DNA from: an uncultured Clostridium sp.
GTDB taxonomy: Bacteria; Bacillota; Clostridia; Christensenellales; CAG-138
Direction: 5' to 3'
NCBI GenBank assembly: GCA_900542285.1
Contig: UQNF01000001.1
Coordinates: 80,257-144,256 of the forward strand
DNA length: 64,000 nt
Below, one piece after another: positions 52,154-61,169 of the stretch (position 1 is its first letter; each line of letters opens with the position of its first letter). The position numbers and the translations under genes are program-made. The notes beneath the pieces are model-generated. The model searched no databases and had not been told where the DNA came from. It saw only the letters and a program-made list of their open reading frames with translations.

Positions 52154-52795
52154 TCAATAGCAATTCAAAAATGCAGCCAGAAAGCCTGCAATATCCGGTT
52201 CAATACCCTTTCCCTCAGAAAAAGCAGCAAGCAAGACTCTGCATACCGCAGAAACCAGCCGTTTTCTCCGCTCCGGGTCTATTTCATCGATTGCCGCAAG
52301 TGCCAAAATAGCCGCAGAATGCTGAAATCTTGTTACATCTGCATATCTGTTCGCTTTTCTGTAACAAATGAGCCTGGCGTGAACGTATTCCCGACTGTCG
52401 GGCAGGGAAATATTATTGCAAACCCTCCCTATTGGAAAATGATTCTGAAATTCTTTTGCAGCATCAAGAATGAATTCATCGCTGACGAGAAAATTCGCAT
52501 AGCCGTTATCAAAATAGAATCCTTGGAATATGGTGTCTCCGTCATTCCCGAAGTCAAAAACTGCGTCGGTCTTTTCTGCCGTGCTTATTTCCGCTGCAGA
52601 TCGTACCGGATAATCCGATGTCATGCGGCAGCATAGATCCGTCGGCCTGCATGCTCTGTCATTTTTTGCGGTCAAACGCTTTACAGGAAGCATCACATTC
52701 TCTATCCGAATGCCGCATCCAAGCTTATTATTTAGAAAATCACATGCTGCAAGCCTTGCTTTATTATAATAACCGGTAAGAAAGGTATTTTCCAC
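52154..52795 (-). CDS. Hypothetical protein with DALR-like (tRNA synthetase anticodon-binding) features
   Basis: A 213-residue protein without a clear family match. The C-terminal half has the order REYVHARLICYRKANRYADV, then HSAAILALAAIDE and RKRLVSAVCRVLLAAF, which resembles the helical DALR anticodon-binding domain of arginyl-tRNA synthetase. No catalytic synthetase motif is present, so if the resemblance is real it is a free-standing domain. The start is taken as GTG 52795 with GGAG at seven bases; a TTG one codon earlier is possible. Confidence 0.6.
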   Translation of the reverse strand: MENTFLTGYYNKARLAACDFLNNKLGCGIRIENVMLPVKRLTAKNDRACRPTDLCCRMTSDYPVRSAAEISTAEKTDAVFDFGNDGDTIFQGFYFDNGYANFLVSDEFILDAAKEFQNHFPIGRVCNNISLPDSREYVHARLICYRKANRYADVTRFQHSAAILALAAIDEIDPERRKRLVSAVCRVLLAAFSEGKGIEPDIAGFLAAFLNCY

Positions 52796-52799
52796 CAAA

Positions 52800-53057
52800 C
52801 AGCTCCAATCAGGGTTGCTGAATTCAGAATAATATGTGTGAAAAGCGGCATCCCCACAGTGTCATTTTATATTGTACATTATTTTTCATGAAACATCAAT
52901 AGTTTTTTCATCAATTTTAATGCTTTTCCCATATTTGTTAATCAGAATTAATATTTCTGCCACAATTCGCCCATTCTAAATATATCGCGAGTGTCGGCCA
53001 CGCACTAACGATGGTATACATTTTATCAAATATATTTCTATGCCTGTCATGGAATAA
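52800..53057. other. Intergenic stretch upstream of the ABC importer
   Basis: About 260 AT-rich bases between a leftward hypothetical gene and the rightward importer promoter (about 360 between the coding regions). No open frame with a ribosome binding site, RNA gene or thiamine, SAM or other riboswitch pattern was recognised. Confidence 0.55.
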
Positions 53058-53086
53058 TTGACCGAAAAGCCTGTCGGCGTTATAAT
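53058..53086 (+). promoter_or_regulatory. Promoter of the ABC importer operon
   Basis: TTGACC (53058-53063), 17 bases, perfect TATAAT (53081-53086), with about 70 bases of leader. Confidence 0.75.
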
Positions 53087-53159
53087 ATGGTGATGTTTCG
53101 AAGCTGGCAACAGCCTATCTATCCGGCATCAAATAATTATTACCAATGAGGATTGTATC

Positions 53160-54104
53160 ATGAAAAAACTGATTTCCCTTGCTCTTGCTCTTTGCCTCAT
53201 CTCTGCGCTGTTTTTGGGCTGCTCCAAGACCGACTCCACGACGATCCGCATAGCGGCTCTCAAGGGCCCCACCGGCATGGGCATCGTTAAGCTCATGGGC
53301 GAAGAATACAAAAATTACAATATAACCATCGAATCTGCTCCCGATGCCGTGAGCGGCAAGTTCATTAACGGTGAACTTGATGTTGCGGCAGTTCCAGTCA
53401 ACCTCGCTTCCGTGCTGTACAACAAACTTGAAAAGGATGTTGTTGTTCTTGCAGTTACCACCCTTGGCGTGCTCTACATACTCGAAAACGGCAATGAGAT
53501 CCAGTCCGTCAACGACCTTGCAGGCATGACCATCGGCGCAACCGGTCAGGCCTCCACTCCCGAATACATTTTGAACTATATCCTCGACAAGAACGGACTC
53601 ACCGGCAAGGTGGAGGTGGAATATCAGGCCGAACATGCCGCTCTGGGTACTCTAATGGCAGACGGTCAGGTCAGCATCGGTATGCTCCCCGAACCCAACG
53701 TAACTGCAACGCTTGCAAAGAACGACAGCCTCCGCATTGCGCTCGACCTCACAGAAGAATGGGGCAAGGTTTGCGACACAGAACTTGTTCAGGGCGTTCT
53801 CATCGCAAGGAAGAGCTTTGTTGACGAACATAAGTCCGCGATCGAGCAGCTCCTCAATGATTATAAAGCAAGCAGCGAATTCGTTGTAAACAATATTGAC
53901 GAAGCAGCAAAGCTCATTGTTGATGCAGGCATACTCCCTGCAGAGCCGATCGCAAAAAAGGCTATTCCCAACTGCAATATTGTCTTCACCACCGGAGCCG
54001 CAATGAAGTCCGCAGTTTCCAACATGCTGGATGTTCTCTTCACCGCTAACCCCAAGAGCATTGGCGGAGAGCAGCCGCAGGATGATTTCTACTACGGTGC
54101 ATAA
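53160..54104 (+). CDS. ABC importer substrate-binding lipoprotein (NMT1/SsuA-like)
   Basis: A 314-residue lipoprotein with signal sequence and lipobox FLGC (Cys about 21). The mature part shows the NMT1/nitrate-sulfonate binding fold: IRIAALKGPTGMGIVKLM, GELDVAAVPVNLASVLYN and GQASTPEYILNYIL. It delivers a substrate (aliphatic sulfonate, thiamine precursor or similar) to the permease and ATPase that follow. It is the first gene of a three-gene operon; the permease gene overlaps its end. Confidence 0.88.
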   Translation: MKKLISLALALCLISALFLGCSKTDSTTIRIAALKGPTGMGIVKLMGEEYKNYNITIESAPDAVSGKFINGELDVAAVPVNLASVLYNKLEKDVVVLAVTTLGVLYILENGNEIQSVNDLAGMTIGATGQASTPEYILNYILDKNGLTGKVEVEYQAEHAALGTLMADGQVSIGMLPEPNVTATLAKNDSLRIALDLTEEWGKVCDTELVQGVLIARKSFVDEHKSAIEQLLNDYKASSEFVVNNIDEAAKLIVDAGILPAEPIAKKAIPNCNIVFTTGAAMKSAVSNMLDVLFTANPKSIGGEQPQDDFYYGA

Positions 54105-54891
54105 AGCAGATAAGAAAAGTAAGCTCCTTCGCTCGCTTATCTTCTTTGCGGCATGGATGTTTATTTGGCAGCTCGCTTCAATGCTCATCGGAAGCGAGCT
54201 GTTATTACCCGGGCCTTTTTTAGTGATAAAGGCCCTTTTTGAACTTGTAAAAACTTCAAAATTCTGGCTCAGCATCGGCTGTACATTGCTGAGAGTCGTC
54301 GTAGGATTCATCCTTGGTATGCTTGGCGGCATCGTCCTCGGCATAGCGTCCGCAAAGTTCGCATTTGTCTCCGACTTTCTGTCCCCCCTTCGCAGCCTCA
54401 TCAAGGCAACTCCCGTGACCTCGTTCATAATCCTTGTGCTCCTCTATATGTCCGCAAGCATTGCCCCGATGTTTATTGCTTTCCTCATGGTGCTCCCCAT
54501 TTCTTGGACCAACGTTCAGGACGGTATCGCGGCTGCGCCGCGCGAGCTCATTGAGGCGGCAAGGGTTTTGAGATTCTCACGCATCAAGACCATCCGCACC
54601 GTCTATATCCCATCCGTCAGGCCGAATCTCATCTCGGCTGCAACCACCGGCCTTGGCTTCGCATGGAAATCCTGCGTTGCGGCAGAGGTCATATCATACA
54701 GCCGTCTCAGCATAGGAAGGGCAATCTACGAAAGCAAGCTCTATCTTGAAGTTGCGGAGCTGTTCGCATGGACGGCAGCCATAGTGCTGTTAAGCATTGG
54801 TCTTGAGAAGCTTCTCCTTCTCTTTTTCCGAAAAAACGCTGCCAAGCGGCGTTATCCATCAGAAAGGAGTGCGAATGATGATAGAGCTTAA
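54082..54891 (+). CDS. ABC importer permease (SsuC/TauC-like)
   Basis: A 269-residue permease of the BPD_transp_1 family with about six helices. The cytoplasmic EAA loop is in EAARVLRFSRIKTIRTVYIPSV, and the helix before it contains ATPVTSFIILVLLYM. The ATG at 54082 overlaps the previous gene by 23 bases without a strong ribosome binding site; a GTG at 54097 is an alternative. The gene overlaps the ATPase by 17 bases. Confidence 0.87.
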   Translation: MISTTVHKADKKSKLLRSLIFFAAWMFIWQLASMLIGSELLLPGPFLVIKALFELVKTSKFWLSIGCTLLRVVVGFILGMLGGIVLGIASAKFAFVSDFLSPLRSLIKATPVTSFIILVLLYMSASIAPMFIAFLMVLPISWTNVQDGIAAAPRELIEAARVLRFSRIKTIRTVYIPSVRPNLISAATTGLGFAWKSCVAAEVISYSRLSIGRAIYESKLYLEVAELFAWTAAIVLLSIGLEKLLLLFFRKNAAKRRYPSERSANDDRA

Positions 54892-55447
54892 AAGCGTTTC
54901 CTTCTCATATGAAGCCGGAAAGCCGGTGCTCAACGATCTTTCTCTGACTATCGGCGATAACGATCGCCTCGCAGTAATGGGTGAAAGCGGCATCGGTAAA
55001 ACTACGCTCTTCAGGCTGCTCCTTGGTCTTGAAAAGCCGACAGGCGGTGAGATCCTTGGACTTGAGAATAAAAAGCTATCGGTCGTATGGCAGGAAAACC
55101 GACTCTTTCCCTGGTATGATGCGCTGAAAAATATAACTGTTGCCACCGAAAAAAGCGACGAAGCGAAGGCAGAAGCATTGCTTATTCGGCTTGGACTTGG
55201 GGAACATCTGCATAAGTTCCCTTCCGAGCTGTCGGGAGGTCAGCAGCGAAGGCTTGCTATCGCACGAGCATTGTACTACGGAGGCGATTTGCTTCTGCTC
55301 GATGAGCCCTTCACCGGACTTGATACGGAGCTGAAGAAAAGAGCCGCTGCTATCATTTGCGAAAGCTTCCCGTCCATTCTTCTTATAACTCACGATGAAG
55401 CGGATGCCGCTCTATTGGACTGCAGTCGAGTGATATCGCTGAATTGA
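54875..55447 (+). CDS. ABC importer ATP-binding protein (short form)
   Basis: A 190-residue ABC ATPase. Walker A is GESGIGKTT, the Q-loop is VVWQENRLFPWYDAL, the signature is LSGGQQRRLAIARAL, Walker B is LLLLDEPFTGLD and the H-loop is LLITHDEADAA. At 190 residues it is shorter than the typical 240-260 of SsuB/TauB: the C-terminal helical end is absent. GGAG before the ATG. It completes the importer operon. Confidence 0.9.
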   Translation: MMIELKSVSFSYEAGKPVLNDLSLTIGDNDRLAVMGESGIGKTTLFRLLLGLEKPTGGEILGLENKKLSVVWQENRLFPWYDALKNITVATEKSDEAKAEALLIRLGLGEHLHKFPSELSGGQQRRLAIARALYYGGDLLLLDEPFTGLDTELKKRAAAIICESFPSILLITHDEADAALLDCSRVISLN

Positions 55448-55473
55448 TGAACAATAATAACCGCAATTCAAAA

Positions 55474-55510
55474 GGGTTTTCCGCATAACGCAGAAAACCC
55501 GTTAATTTTT
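55474..55510 (+). terminator. Terminator of the ABC importer operon
   Basis: Stem GGGTTTTC (55474-55481) with GAAAACCC (55493-55500), followed by a T-rich stretch. Confidence 0.75.
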
Positions 55511-55521
55511 GAGCTGTTGAG

Positions 55522-55905
55522 TTACTCCTCTGTGGGTTCTTCCTTGACCACCGGGGACTCCGGAGCATTGCGGCGGATGCTGTCGATTCCATTGAGACAG
55601 GAGGCCTTTGCCTTGTATCCCTCGCCGGTTGCGATAATCTCGCCATTACGCGCCTTAAGACGGAAGCGGTATTCGCCCCTCTTATCCAGATAAACCTCAA
55701 ACTTGGGGTTGGTGACTGTCTCAAAATTCTCCACGGTCTGATCCTCAAGCTTTGCAAGCTCCGCATTTTTGCGAACGCTCTCAATGCCGTTCATGCATGC
55801 ATCCTCGCCGGAATATGTCTGGCTGGTTGCGATGATCTCACCATTGCCTGCTTTAAGGTTGAATACAAATCCGTTCTTCGTCTGCTTAACAACAAATTTG
55901 CCCAT
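55522..55905 (-). CDS. YegP/DUF1508 family protein with two repeats
   Basis: The 127-residue protein consists of two DUF1508 repeats: FVFNLKAGNGEIIATSQTY with the following CMNGIESVRKNA, and YRFRLKARNGEIIATGEGY with CLNGIDSIRRNA. The repeated beta-strand/helix unit is the UPF0339 (YegP) fold, of unknown biochemical function. The tail is acidic. The gene is leftward, facing the ABC operon. Confidence 0.92.
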   Translation of the reverse strand: MGKFVVKQTKNGFVFNLKAGNGEIIATSQTYSGEDACMNGIESVRKNAELAKLEDQTVENFETVTNPKFEVYLDKRGEYRFRLKARNGEIIATGEGYKAKASCLNGIDSIRRNAPESPVVKEEPTEE

Positions 55906-56072
55906 ATTAGTCTCCTCTTCGGTTTATTTGCCAAATCACGCCCTTGCGTCCGGCTGACAGTATCTTACCGCATTGCGCTGCGGTTGTAAAGCAGTTTTTT
56001 ATTTTAAACAATACAATTATCTCGCAATTATGCTTATTCCCATGGTTTATTTGGACATGAGCCCCCATACGG

Positions 56073-57053
56073 CTACTCGGTCAGTTCGCCAACCAGGTTT
56101 TTCTCAATAAGCGTTCTGACCTCATCCATATCGTTCGTATGCCCAAGCACCCACATCAGTTTTGTAATGGCTGCCTCTGTAGTCATATCCCTGGCGGAAA
56201 TAATGCCCATCTCCTTCAGCGGACGGCTGACCTCGTAGATATCGGGCGTACTCTGCTCATAAAGGCACTGGCTCGTGAGCACGACCGGAATGTTGCTGTT
56301 CATCAGCCCACGGATGGATTCAAGGTGATTTCGCCTTATCGAATGCATACCGCCAAGACCGAAAGCTTCTACAACAACACCCTTTATGTCGCAGTCCTTC
56401 AGCGAATCAAGAAGCCTGGGAGTTAACCCCGGGGTAAGCTTGATAAGCGCGACCCTCGGATCTATCTCGGTCGAGAACCGGAATTCTCCCATGCTTGGAG
56501 GAGCAGAGAGTGCAAGCATCCTTCCATCACTGACCGTTCCGATGTAAGGGCAGTTGATGGATTCAAAAGCATTCAGCGATGTGGTTCTGGTCTTGACCGC
56601 CCGGCAACCGAGTATCAGAGAGTTTCCAAAGCATATGTACACTCCTCCGGCAAGCGAAGTGGCTGCAATAATTGCATTCTCCAAATTGCGCCTGCCATCT
56701 GAATCCGGGTAAACAGCCGGATACTGTGCCCCTGTAAGCACTATTGGTATCCTTATGCCTGCAAGCATGAAGCTGAGCATGCTGGCGGTGTACGCCATGG
56801 TGTCCGTGCCGTGAGTCAGCACGATACCGTCATATTTGTCCGAAGCCTCATATATGGCGTTTGCGATGGTGACCCATTCCTCCGGTTGTATGTTCGACGA
56901 ATCCATGCTGAACAGATCCAGCGTGGATATGCCGGCTTCATGATAGCCGATCAGTTCGAGAAGCTGATGAGCGTTGAGTTCCGGTTTTAAACCGCTCTCC
57001 GTCGGGACACAAGCAATGGTTCCTCCGGTGGAAATCAGGCAGATGTTTTTCAT
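56073..57053 (-). CDS. ansA: L-asparaginase type I
   Basis: The 326-residue enzyme hydrolyses asparagine to aspartate and ammonia. The N-terminal active-site Thr is in STGGTIACV (about 8-16), and the second active-site block is VLTHGTDTMAYTAS (about 81-94) with Thr and Asp. Cytoplasmic (no signal peptide). The frame is open for another 124 codons upstream, but the ATG at 57053 with GAGG and normal length is clearly the start; the upstream part lies inside the next gene in another frame. Confidence 0.93.
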   Translation of the reverse strand: MKNICLISTGGTIACVPTESGLKPELNAHQLLELIGYHEAGISTLDLFSMDSSNIQPEEWVTIANAIYEASDKYDGIVLTHGTDTMAYTASMLSFMLAGIRIPIVLTGAQYPAVYPDSDGRRNLENAIIAATSLAGGVYICFGNSLILGCRAVKTRTTSLNAFESINCPYIGTVSDGRMLALSAPPSMGEFRFSTEIDPRVALIKLTPGLTPRLLDSLKDCDIKGVVVEAFGLGGMHSIRRNHLESIRGLMNSNIPVVLTSQCLYEQSTPDIYEVSRPLKEMGIISARDMTTEAAITKLMWVLGHTNDMDEVRTLIEKNLVGELTE

Positions 57054-57084
57054 TTGTATTTCCTCAAAAGTATTCTGACTTAAA

Positions 57085-58182
57085 TTATTGCATTTCGAAT
57101 GGGAACACATATTCGGTGAGCCCAAGCTTATCCCTGACCGCCGCAAGATCTCGCTGAACGCTTTCTCCGACCGGCACGCCTTTGTCCTTGCGTTCCATCC
57201 ATGCAAGGTATTCCTTTTCGCCGGCAGTATAGATCCTATCCCTCCCGGGTGCTTTCTTTGAAGCGCGAAGTCCGCGCAGTATCTCGCCTGCGGTATGTTT
57301 GAAGTCGTCGATTCCAAGCATGAAGTCGGGGTTGAACACCAGGAAGAAGTGTCCAAGCCCATGCGGACGCGGGCTTCCGTCCTCATTGAGTCCCGAGAGC
57401 TGATGCATGAAATGTCCGGACGCAAACGCCGCGGACAGTATTTCTATCATTGTCGCATAGCCATAGCCCTTATAGCCGCCGATCGGCACAAACGAAGCTT
57501 CTCCGGCCAACAGTGCCGGAAGTATGGCTGCACTGTCTGTCATATACCTGCCATCGCTGCCCAGCACCATGCCGTCCGGAGTCGGCTCACCTTTCCTCGC
57601 CAGCACCTCTATCGTACCGCGCTGTATCATGGATGTAGCACAGTCAATAACGAACGGAAATTCCTCATCGGTCGGTATGCCAACGGTGATTGGATTTGTG
57701 CCAAGCATCGGCTCAATGCCGAAGGTGGGGGCTATGCTTGGCCTGGCGTTAGTGCCCATGATGCAGATAAGATCCGCTTTCGTCGCCATGGTCGCCCAAT
57801 ATCCTGCAATGCCGAAATGGCTTGAATTTCTAATTGCGCCCATGCTCATGCCGAATGTCTTCGCCTTTTTGATAAGCTCCGTCATCATGCGGTGGCTTGC
57901 CACCATGCCCATGCCGTCATGCGCATCATAAACAAGCGAGGTCGGGGTCTCCTTGAGAATCTCTATCTCAGTAACGGGCTTCAATATCCCCTGCTCAATT
58001 CTGTCGATATAGATGGGTTTGAACCTGTTGCAGCCGTGGCTTTCTATTCCCCTCCGATCGCTCTCCACCAGAACATCTGCACATATCTCTGCGTCCTGTT
58101 CGGGAACACCATAGCCCATAAATGCTTTTTTCATAAAGGAGCTTATGGTTTCCCAAGGTATGTATGGCCTAGTTTCAGTCAT
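57085..58182 (-). CDS. Malate/L-lactate dehydrogenase family protein (Ldh2/YlbC type)
   Basis: A 365-residue oxidoreductase of the non-Rossmann Ldh_2 family. Diagnostic blocks are ESDRRGIESHGCNRF, AIRNSSHFGIAGYWA, GTNPITVGIP and GGYKGYGYATMIEIL. Members oxidise malate, lactate, ureidoglycolate or similar 2-hydroxy acids with NAD(P). Substrate is unknown here. The ATG at 58182 has GGAGG; an ATG four codons upstream is less likely. It is 31 bases from ansA and probably co-transcribed. Confidence 0.9.
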   Translation of the reverse strand: MTETRPYIPWETISSFMKKAFMGYGVPEQDAEICADVLVESDRRGIESHGCNRFKPIYIDRIEQGILKPVTEIEILKETPTSLVYDAHDGMGMVASHRMMTELIKKAKTFGMSMGAIRNSSHFGIAGYWATMATKADLICIMGTNARPSIAPTFGIEPMLGTNPITVGIPTDEEFPFVIDCATSMIQRGTIEVLARKGEPTPDGMVLGSDGRYMTDSAAILPALLAGEASFVPIGGYKGYGYATMIEILSAAFASGHFMHQLSGLNEDGSPRPHGLGHFFLVFNPDFMLGIDDFKHTAGEILRGLRASKKAPGRDRIYTAGEKEYLAWMERKDKGVPVGESVQRDLAAVRDKLGLTEYVFPFEMQ

Positions 58183-58227
58183 TTCGTCCTCCATATAGAT
58201 AATTGGGCAAAATATTCAATCATGTTA

Positions 58228-58233
58228 ATTATA
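58228..58233 (-). promoter_or_regulatory. Extended -10 promoter of ldh2-ansA
   Basis: Minus-strand perfect TATAAT preceded by TGG (extended -10); no good -35 at 16-18 bases. It lies 45 bases before the start codon. Confidence 0.45.
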
Positions 58234-58260
58234 CCATACTCAGGATAAATATAACAGGGA

Positions 58261-59061
58261 CTAATTGCGAGTTTTGAGAATCCCCCCGATTATCGCGACC
58301 TGCAGCCGCGCAGGCAGAAGGCTGAGAAGCCTCAGCGCTGGATTCCTGTTGATTGAGTATACATACTTCGGACGCCTGCTCTTTAGCGCCTTCCATAACA
58401 GATCTGCAATCTTTGAAGGGCTGACCGACTTGTTCTCAACCCTGTTCACGATATTCCGGAATCTATTTGAATTATACTTATACAGCTCCGTGTTTTCGCA
58501 TAGCTTGTCAAGCGCGGCGGTGGATGCATTAAGAAGCCCTGTCTCAACTGCGCCCGGCCGAATCACGATTACCGAATGGCCGAGCAGATTAAGCTCCATT
58601 CTGAGCGAAAATGCGTATTTTTCAACCGCAGACTTTGTAATGCCGTAAAGCCCGGTGAATGGCAAGGGGTCAAGCGGCGCAAGCTCGCTCGAAACCATCA
58701 CTATGCGGCTTGCAGGCTCAAGAAGCGGAAAGAAGGTCTTGTTGACACGATAGATACCGAACAAGTTAACTTCAAATATCCTGCTAAAGCTGTCCTCCGA
58801 AATCTCTATCAGCGAATTCATATCATAGATGCCGGACATATGGACGATAGCGCTGAGCCCTATGCCGTTTGCCGTCATATCCGCGAGCGCTTCCGCAAGT
58901 CCGTCGCCGCTTGCAAGATCGACGCGATAATAGCGTATGCCCTCGACATGACAGCTTTTGCGAACATCCATGCCTATAACCTTTATGCCTTCATCAATCA
59001 ATCGCTTTGCCGCTGCCGAGCCCATGCCTCCGCAAACGCCTGTTATCAAAACCGTATCCAT
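58261..59061 (-). CDS. SDR family NAD(P)-dependent oxidoreductase
   Basis: A 266-residue short-chain dehydrogenase with TGVCGGMGSAAAKRL at the start (cofactor loop), VHMSGIYD in place of NNAG, the catalytic Ser in VMVSSELAP and YGITKSAVEKYAF with Tyr and Lys. The C-terminal end carries a longer hydrophobic/basic segment (RLLSLLPARLQ), seen in SDRs that act on lipids or steroids. Substrate is unknown. The start is ATG 59061; a GTG three codons earlier is possible. Confidence 0.87.
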   Translation of the reverse strand: MDTVLITGVCGGMGSAAAKRLIDEGIKVIGMDVRKSCHVEGIRYYRVDLASGDGLAEALADMTANGIGLSAIVHMSGIYDMNSLIEISEDSFSRIFEVNLFGIYRVNKTFFPLLEPASRIVMVSSELAPLDPLPFTGLYGITKSAVEKYAFSLRMELNLLGHSVIVIRPGAVETGLLNASTAALDKLCENTELYKYNSNRFRNIVNRVENKSVSPSKIADLLWKALKSRRPKYVYSINRNPALRLLSLLPARLQVAIIGGILKTRN

Positions 59062-59164
59062 AGAGTACACCCTTTATCAGCAGAATGGTCTATAAAGACG
59101 CTATCTTTGATACAAACAGAAAAAGCCTTCTCCGGCACATAAGTGCTGAAAAAGGCTTGAAATA

Positions 59165-59219
59165 AAGGGCTTTCGAGGTTCCGCTGTCATTTACAGCAGA
59201 GCTTCGGAAGCCCTTTTTC
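59165..59219. terminator. Terminator hairpin between the SDR gene and the defence block
   Basis: Outer arms AAGGGCTT (59165-59172) and AAGCCCTT (59208-59215) and inner arms GCTGT/ACAGC pair; T-runs follow on both strands. Confidence 0.7.
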
Positions 59220-59287
59220 TGTTTATTCGATTGTTGCTGGCCGGTTCTATGGCTTTTGGAACTTACCCCTCAAAAACGGCTGTCGGA

Positions 59288-59321
59288 GGAATAATTAAAA
59301 AGTGTGGAATAATTAAAAAGT
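59288..59321. repeat. Tandem duplication of an 18-bp unit at the end of the defence block
   Basis: GGAATAATTAAAAAGT occurs at 59288-59303 and again at 59306-59321, giving an 18-bp period. The second copy ends immediately beside the stop codon of the DUF262 gene. Confidence 0.8.
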
Positions 59322-61109
59322 TCAACTTGCGCTGTTCTTCAAAATCTCAAAGGCCTGTTTGATCTTTGCCGCCATCAGTTTCCTACGCTCGATCAGGAAG
59401 TCTTCATAGGGCATATTTTCCCAGCCGTGCGGAAGAGCGTTTTCATCTTCCATCCTCTGAATATCTTCAGGGCTGCGGCCAGCACAAACGACCGGATAAT
59501 AAATCGAAGGAGCTTCATCGAGTATCTCCATATTATCTTTCCAATCGATGAAGGCATAGTTAGCCATCTGGTTGATCTTGGCATCGTTGTATCCCAGCGT
59601 CTTCAGATAAGCCTTCGGGAACAGGTGATGCTTCTCCAGCGACTTTCTCTTGCCGTCGGTACCGGGCTCGAACAACTTGCTGACGAGCAGATTGCTCTTT
59701 GAGAACAGGATTTTTGCATTTAGAATGTTCAAGGCCGCTACATAGGCATTCCACGCATTGTTACCTCGGCCTGATACTGCCAGACCCTCAGAACCAATAA
59801 GTGTGATGTCGAAGTAGTCATTTGTAAGCCGCTCCTCAACCCTCGACAGAATGAACCGTTTGTATTCTTCCAACGACGTGAGCTCCTTGATAGAGTTCAG
59901 GTGGTTTTCAACCGTGGATTCAAACGATCCAGTATAAAGCGACACCAGAGACGCATAGAAGAACCACAGCGAGGTTAGATGCATGTTTTCGTTATACGAC
60001 GCATTGAACCTATACTTGGCGATGAGGTAGAACGCATAGGTGTAGTAAATTGCGTTTCCCGAAAGAATCAGATCTCCGGACAAATAACCGGCATTCATGA
60101 TGGACTTCAAGAACTCGTGCCAGTTATGGACATTGAGGACATCCGGAAGTTTGGCCTTGAGCACATCAAAACGCTGATCCCGGAGGGTAATATCAACCGC
60201 ACCTTTTTTATCAAAGTCAGCTCCACGAAGCAATTTATATCCATATTTCAAACGAGCTCTGTCAAACGCATAAGCCATGACCACACGGATAACGTCCTGC
60301 GCTGTGACCTCGGTGAGCTGATTGTACGATGTGATTTTGTCCTTGGAGGGATATGTTGACTCCATGCTGAATTGTTCGATCTCTTTCCGGCCCTCATCCC
60401 AATAGAGCGAAAGGAGCGTCAGGATAAAGTCGTTTTGCTTCAATGCCACGCCACCGGAGTTAACACGAACAAAGATCTCTGAAACATCCTCTTCCTCGGC
60501 ATTAGCCTTGATGTCAAATACTGGAAGCGTATGCTGTTTCAGATTTGAAAGCGCAGTGATGTTTTCGGAAATCAAATCCTGTTCCTCATCGCTCAGCGTT
60601 TCACCTTTGGAGGTTCGATATTCATCCAGCCTCTTGGTAAAGTTGATGATCAGCTTGGTAATATTCGATGTGGTGAACACTTCGCTGATATTGTAGATCC
60701 ATTCCGGGTCCTTCTTCGTTGCCTGATAACCAACCTCGAACTTATTTCTCACCGGGCAGTAGGAAATCACGATAGACTTCTCGTCGTATTTTGAATTGAT
60801 GACCTTTTTCCCTTTCATAACGGCATAAAGGGAGGTCAGTCTCTGCTGGCCATCAATGATTACCTGCTTCGGAGATTCATAGTTGTGGGTGTCTGTTCCG
60901 ATGGTTTTCTTCTTCTCAAGCGTAGGACACTCCCACAGCATCAAATAACCGATGGGATACCCGCACATCATGGAATCGAACAAATCACGCACCTTTGAAT
61001 CCTTCCAGATAAACGGCCTCTGAAGTTCCGGAAGGCCAAGTTCTCCTGTATCGATCTTTTCGATCAACTGATTGACTGTTAAAGTTGTGTTGCTAAATAT
61101 CTGTTGCAT
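59322..61109 (-). CDS. DUF262 domain protein with C-terminal HNH (GmrSD-type nuclease-like)
   Basis: The 595-residue protein has an N-terminal DUF262 (ParB/Srx-like NTP-binding) domain: LPELQRPFIW (about 26-35), then VIIDGQQRLTSLYAV (about 83-97) with the DGQQR signature. The middle is helical. The C-terminus holds an HNH/DUF1524-like nuclease site, KHHLFPKAYL (about 493-502) with downstream Asn residues (NYAF, DNMEIL). Such proteins are type IV restriction enzymes (GmrSD) or partners in phage defence. It follows the helicase gene on the same strand after 60 bases; GGAGG precedes the ATG. Confidence 0.88.
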   Translation of the reverse strand: MQQIFSNTTLTVNQLIEKIDTGELGLPELQRPFIWKDSKVRDLFDSMMCGYPIGYLMLWECPTLEKKKTIGTDTHNYESPKQVIIDGQQRLTSLYAVMKGKKVINSKYDEKSIVISYCPVRNKFEVGYQATKKDPEWIYNISEVFTTSNITKLIINFTKRLDEYRTSKGETLSDEEQDLISENITALSNLKQHTLPVFDIKANAEEEDVSEIFVRVNSGGVALKQNDFILTLLSLYWDEGRKEIEQFSMESTYPSKDKITSYNQLTEVTAQDVIRVVMAYAFDRARLKYGYKLLRGADFDKKGAVDITLRDQRFDVLKAKLPDVLNVHNWHEFLKSIMNAGYLSGDLILSGNAIYYTYAFYLIAKYRFNASYNENMHLTSLWFFYASLVSLYTGSFESTVENHLNSIKELTSLEEYKRFILSRVEERLTNDYFDITLIGSEGLAVSGRGNNAWNAYVAALNILNAKILFSKSNLLVSKLFEPGTDGKRKSLEKHHLFPKAYLKTLGYNDAKINQMANYAFIDWKDNMEILDEAPSIYYPVVCAGRSPEDIQRMEDENALPHGWENMPYEDFLIERRKLMAAKIKQAFEILKNSAS

Positions 61110-61169
61110 TCACCGTTCCTCCTGCTTAATCTACGAATAAGTCCGGATATCGTGTAGTCTATCTTACTT

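Noticed and set aside
57054..57425. N-terminal extension of the asparaginase frame
   Set aside because: It lies within the Ldh2-type coding sequence in another frame, and the ATG at 57053 has a good ribosome binding site and the conserved N-terminus.
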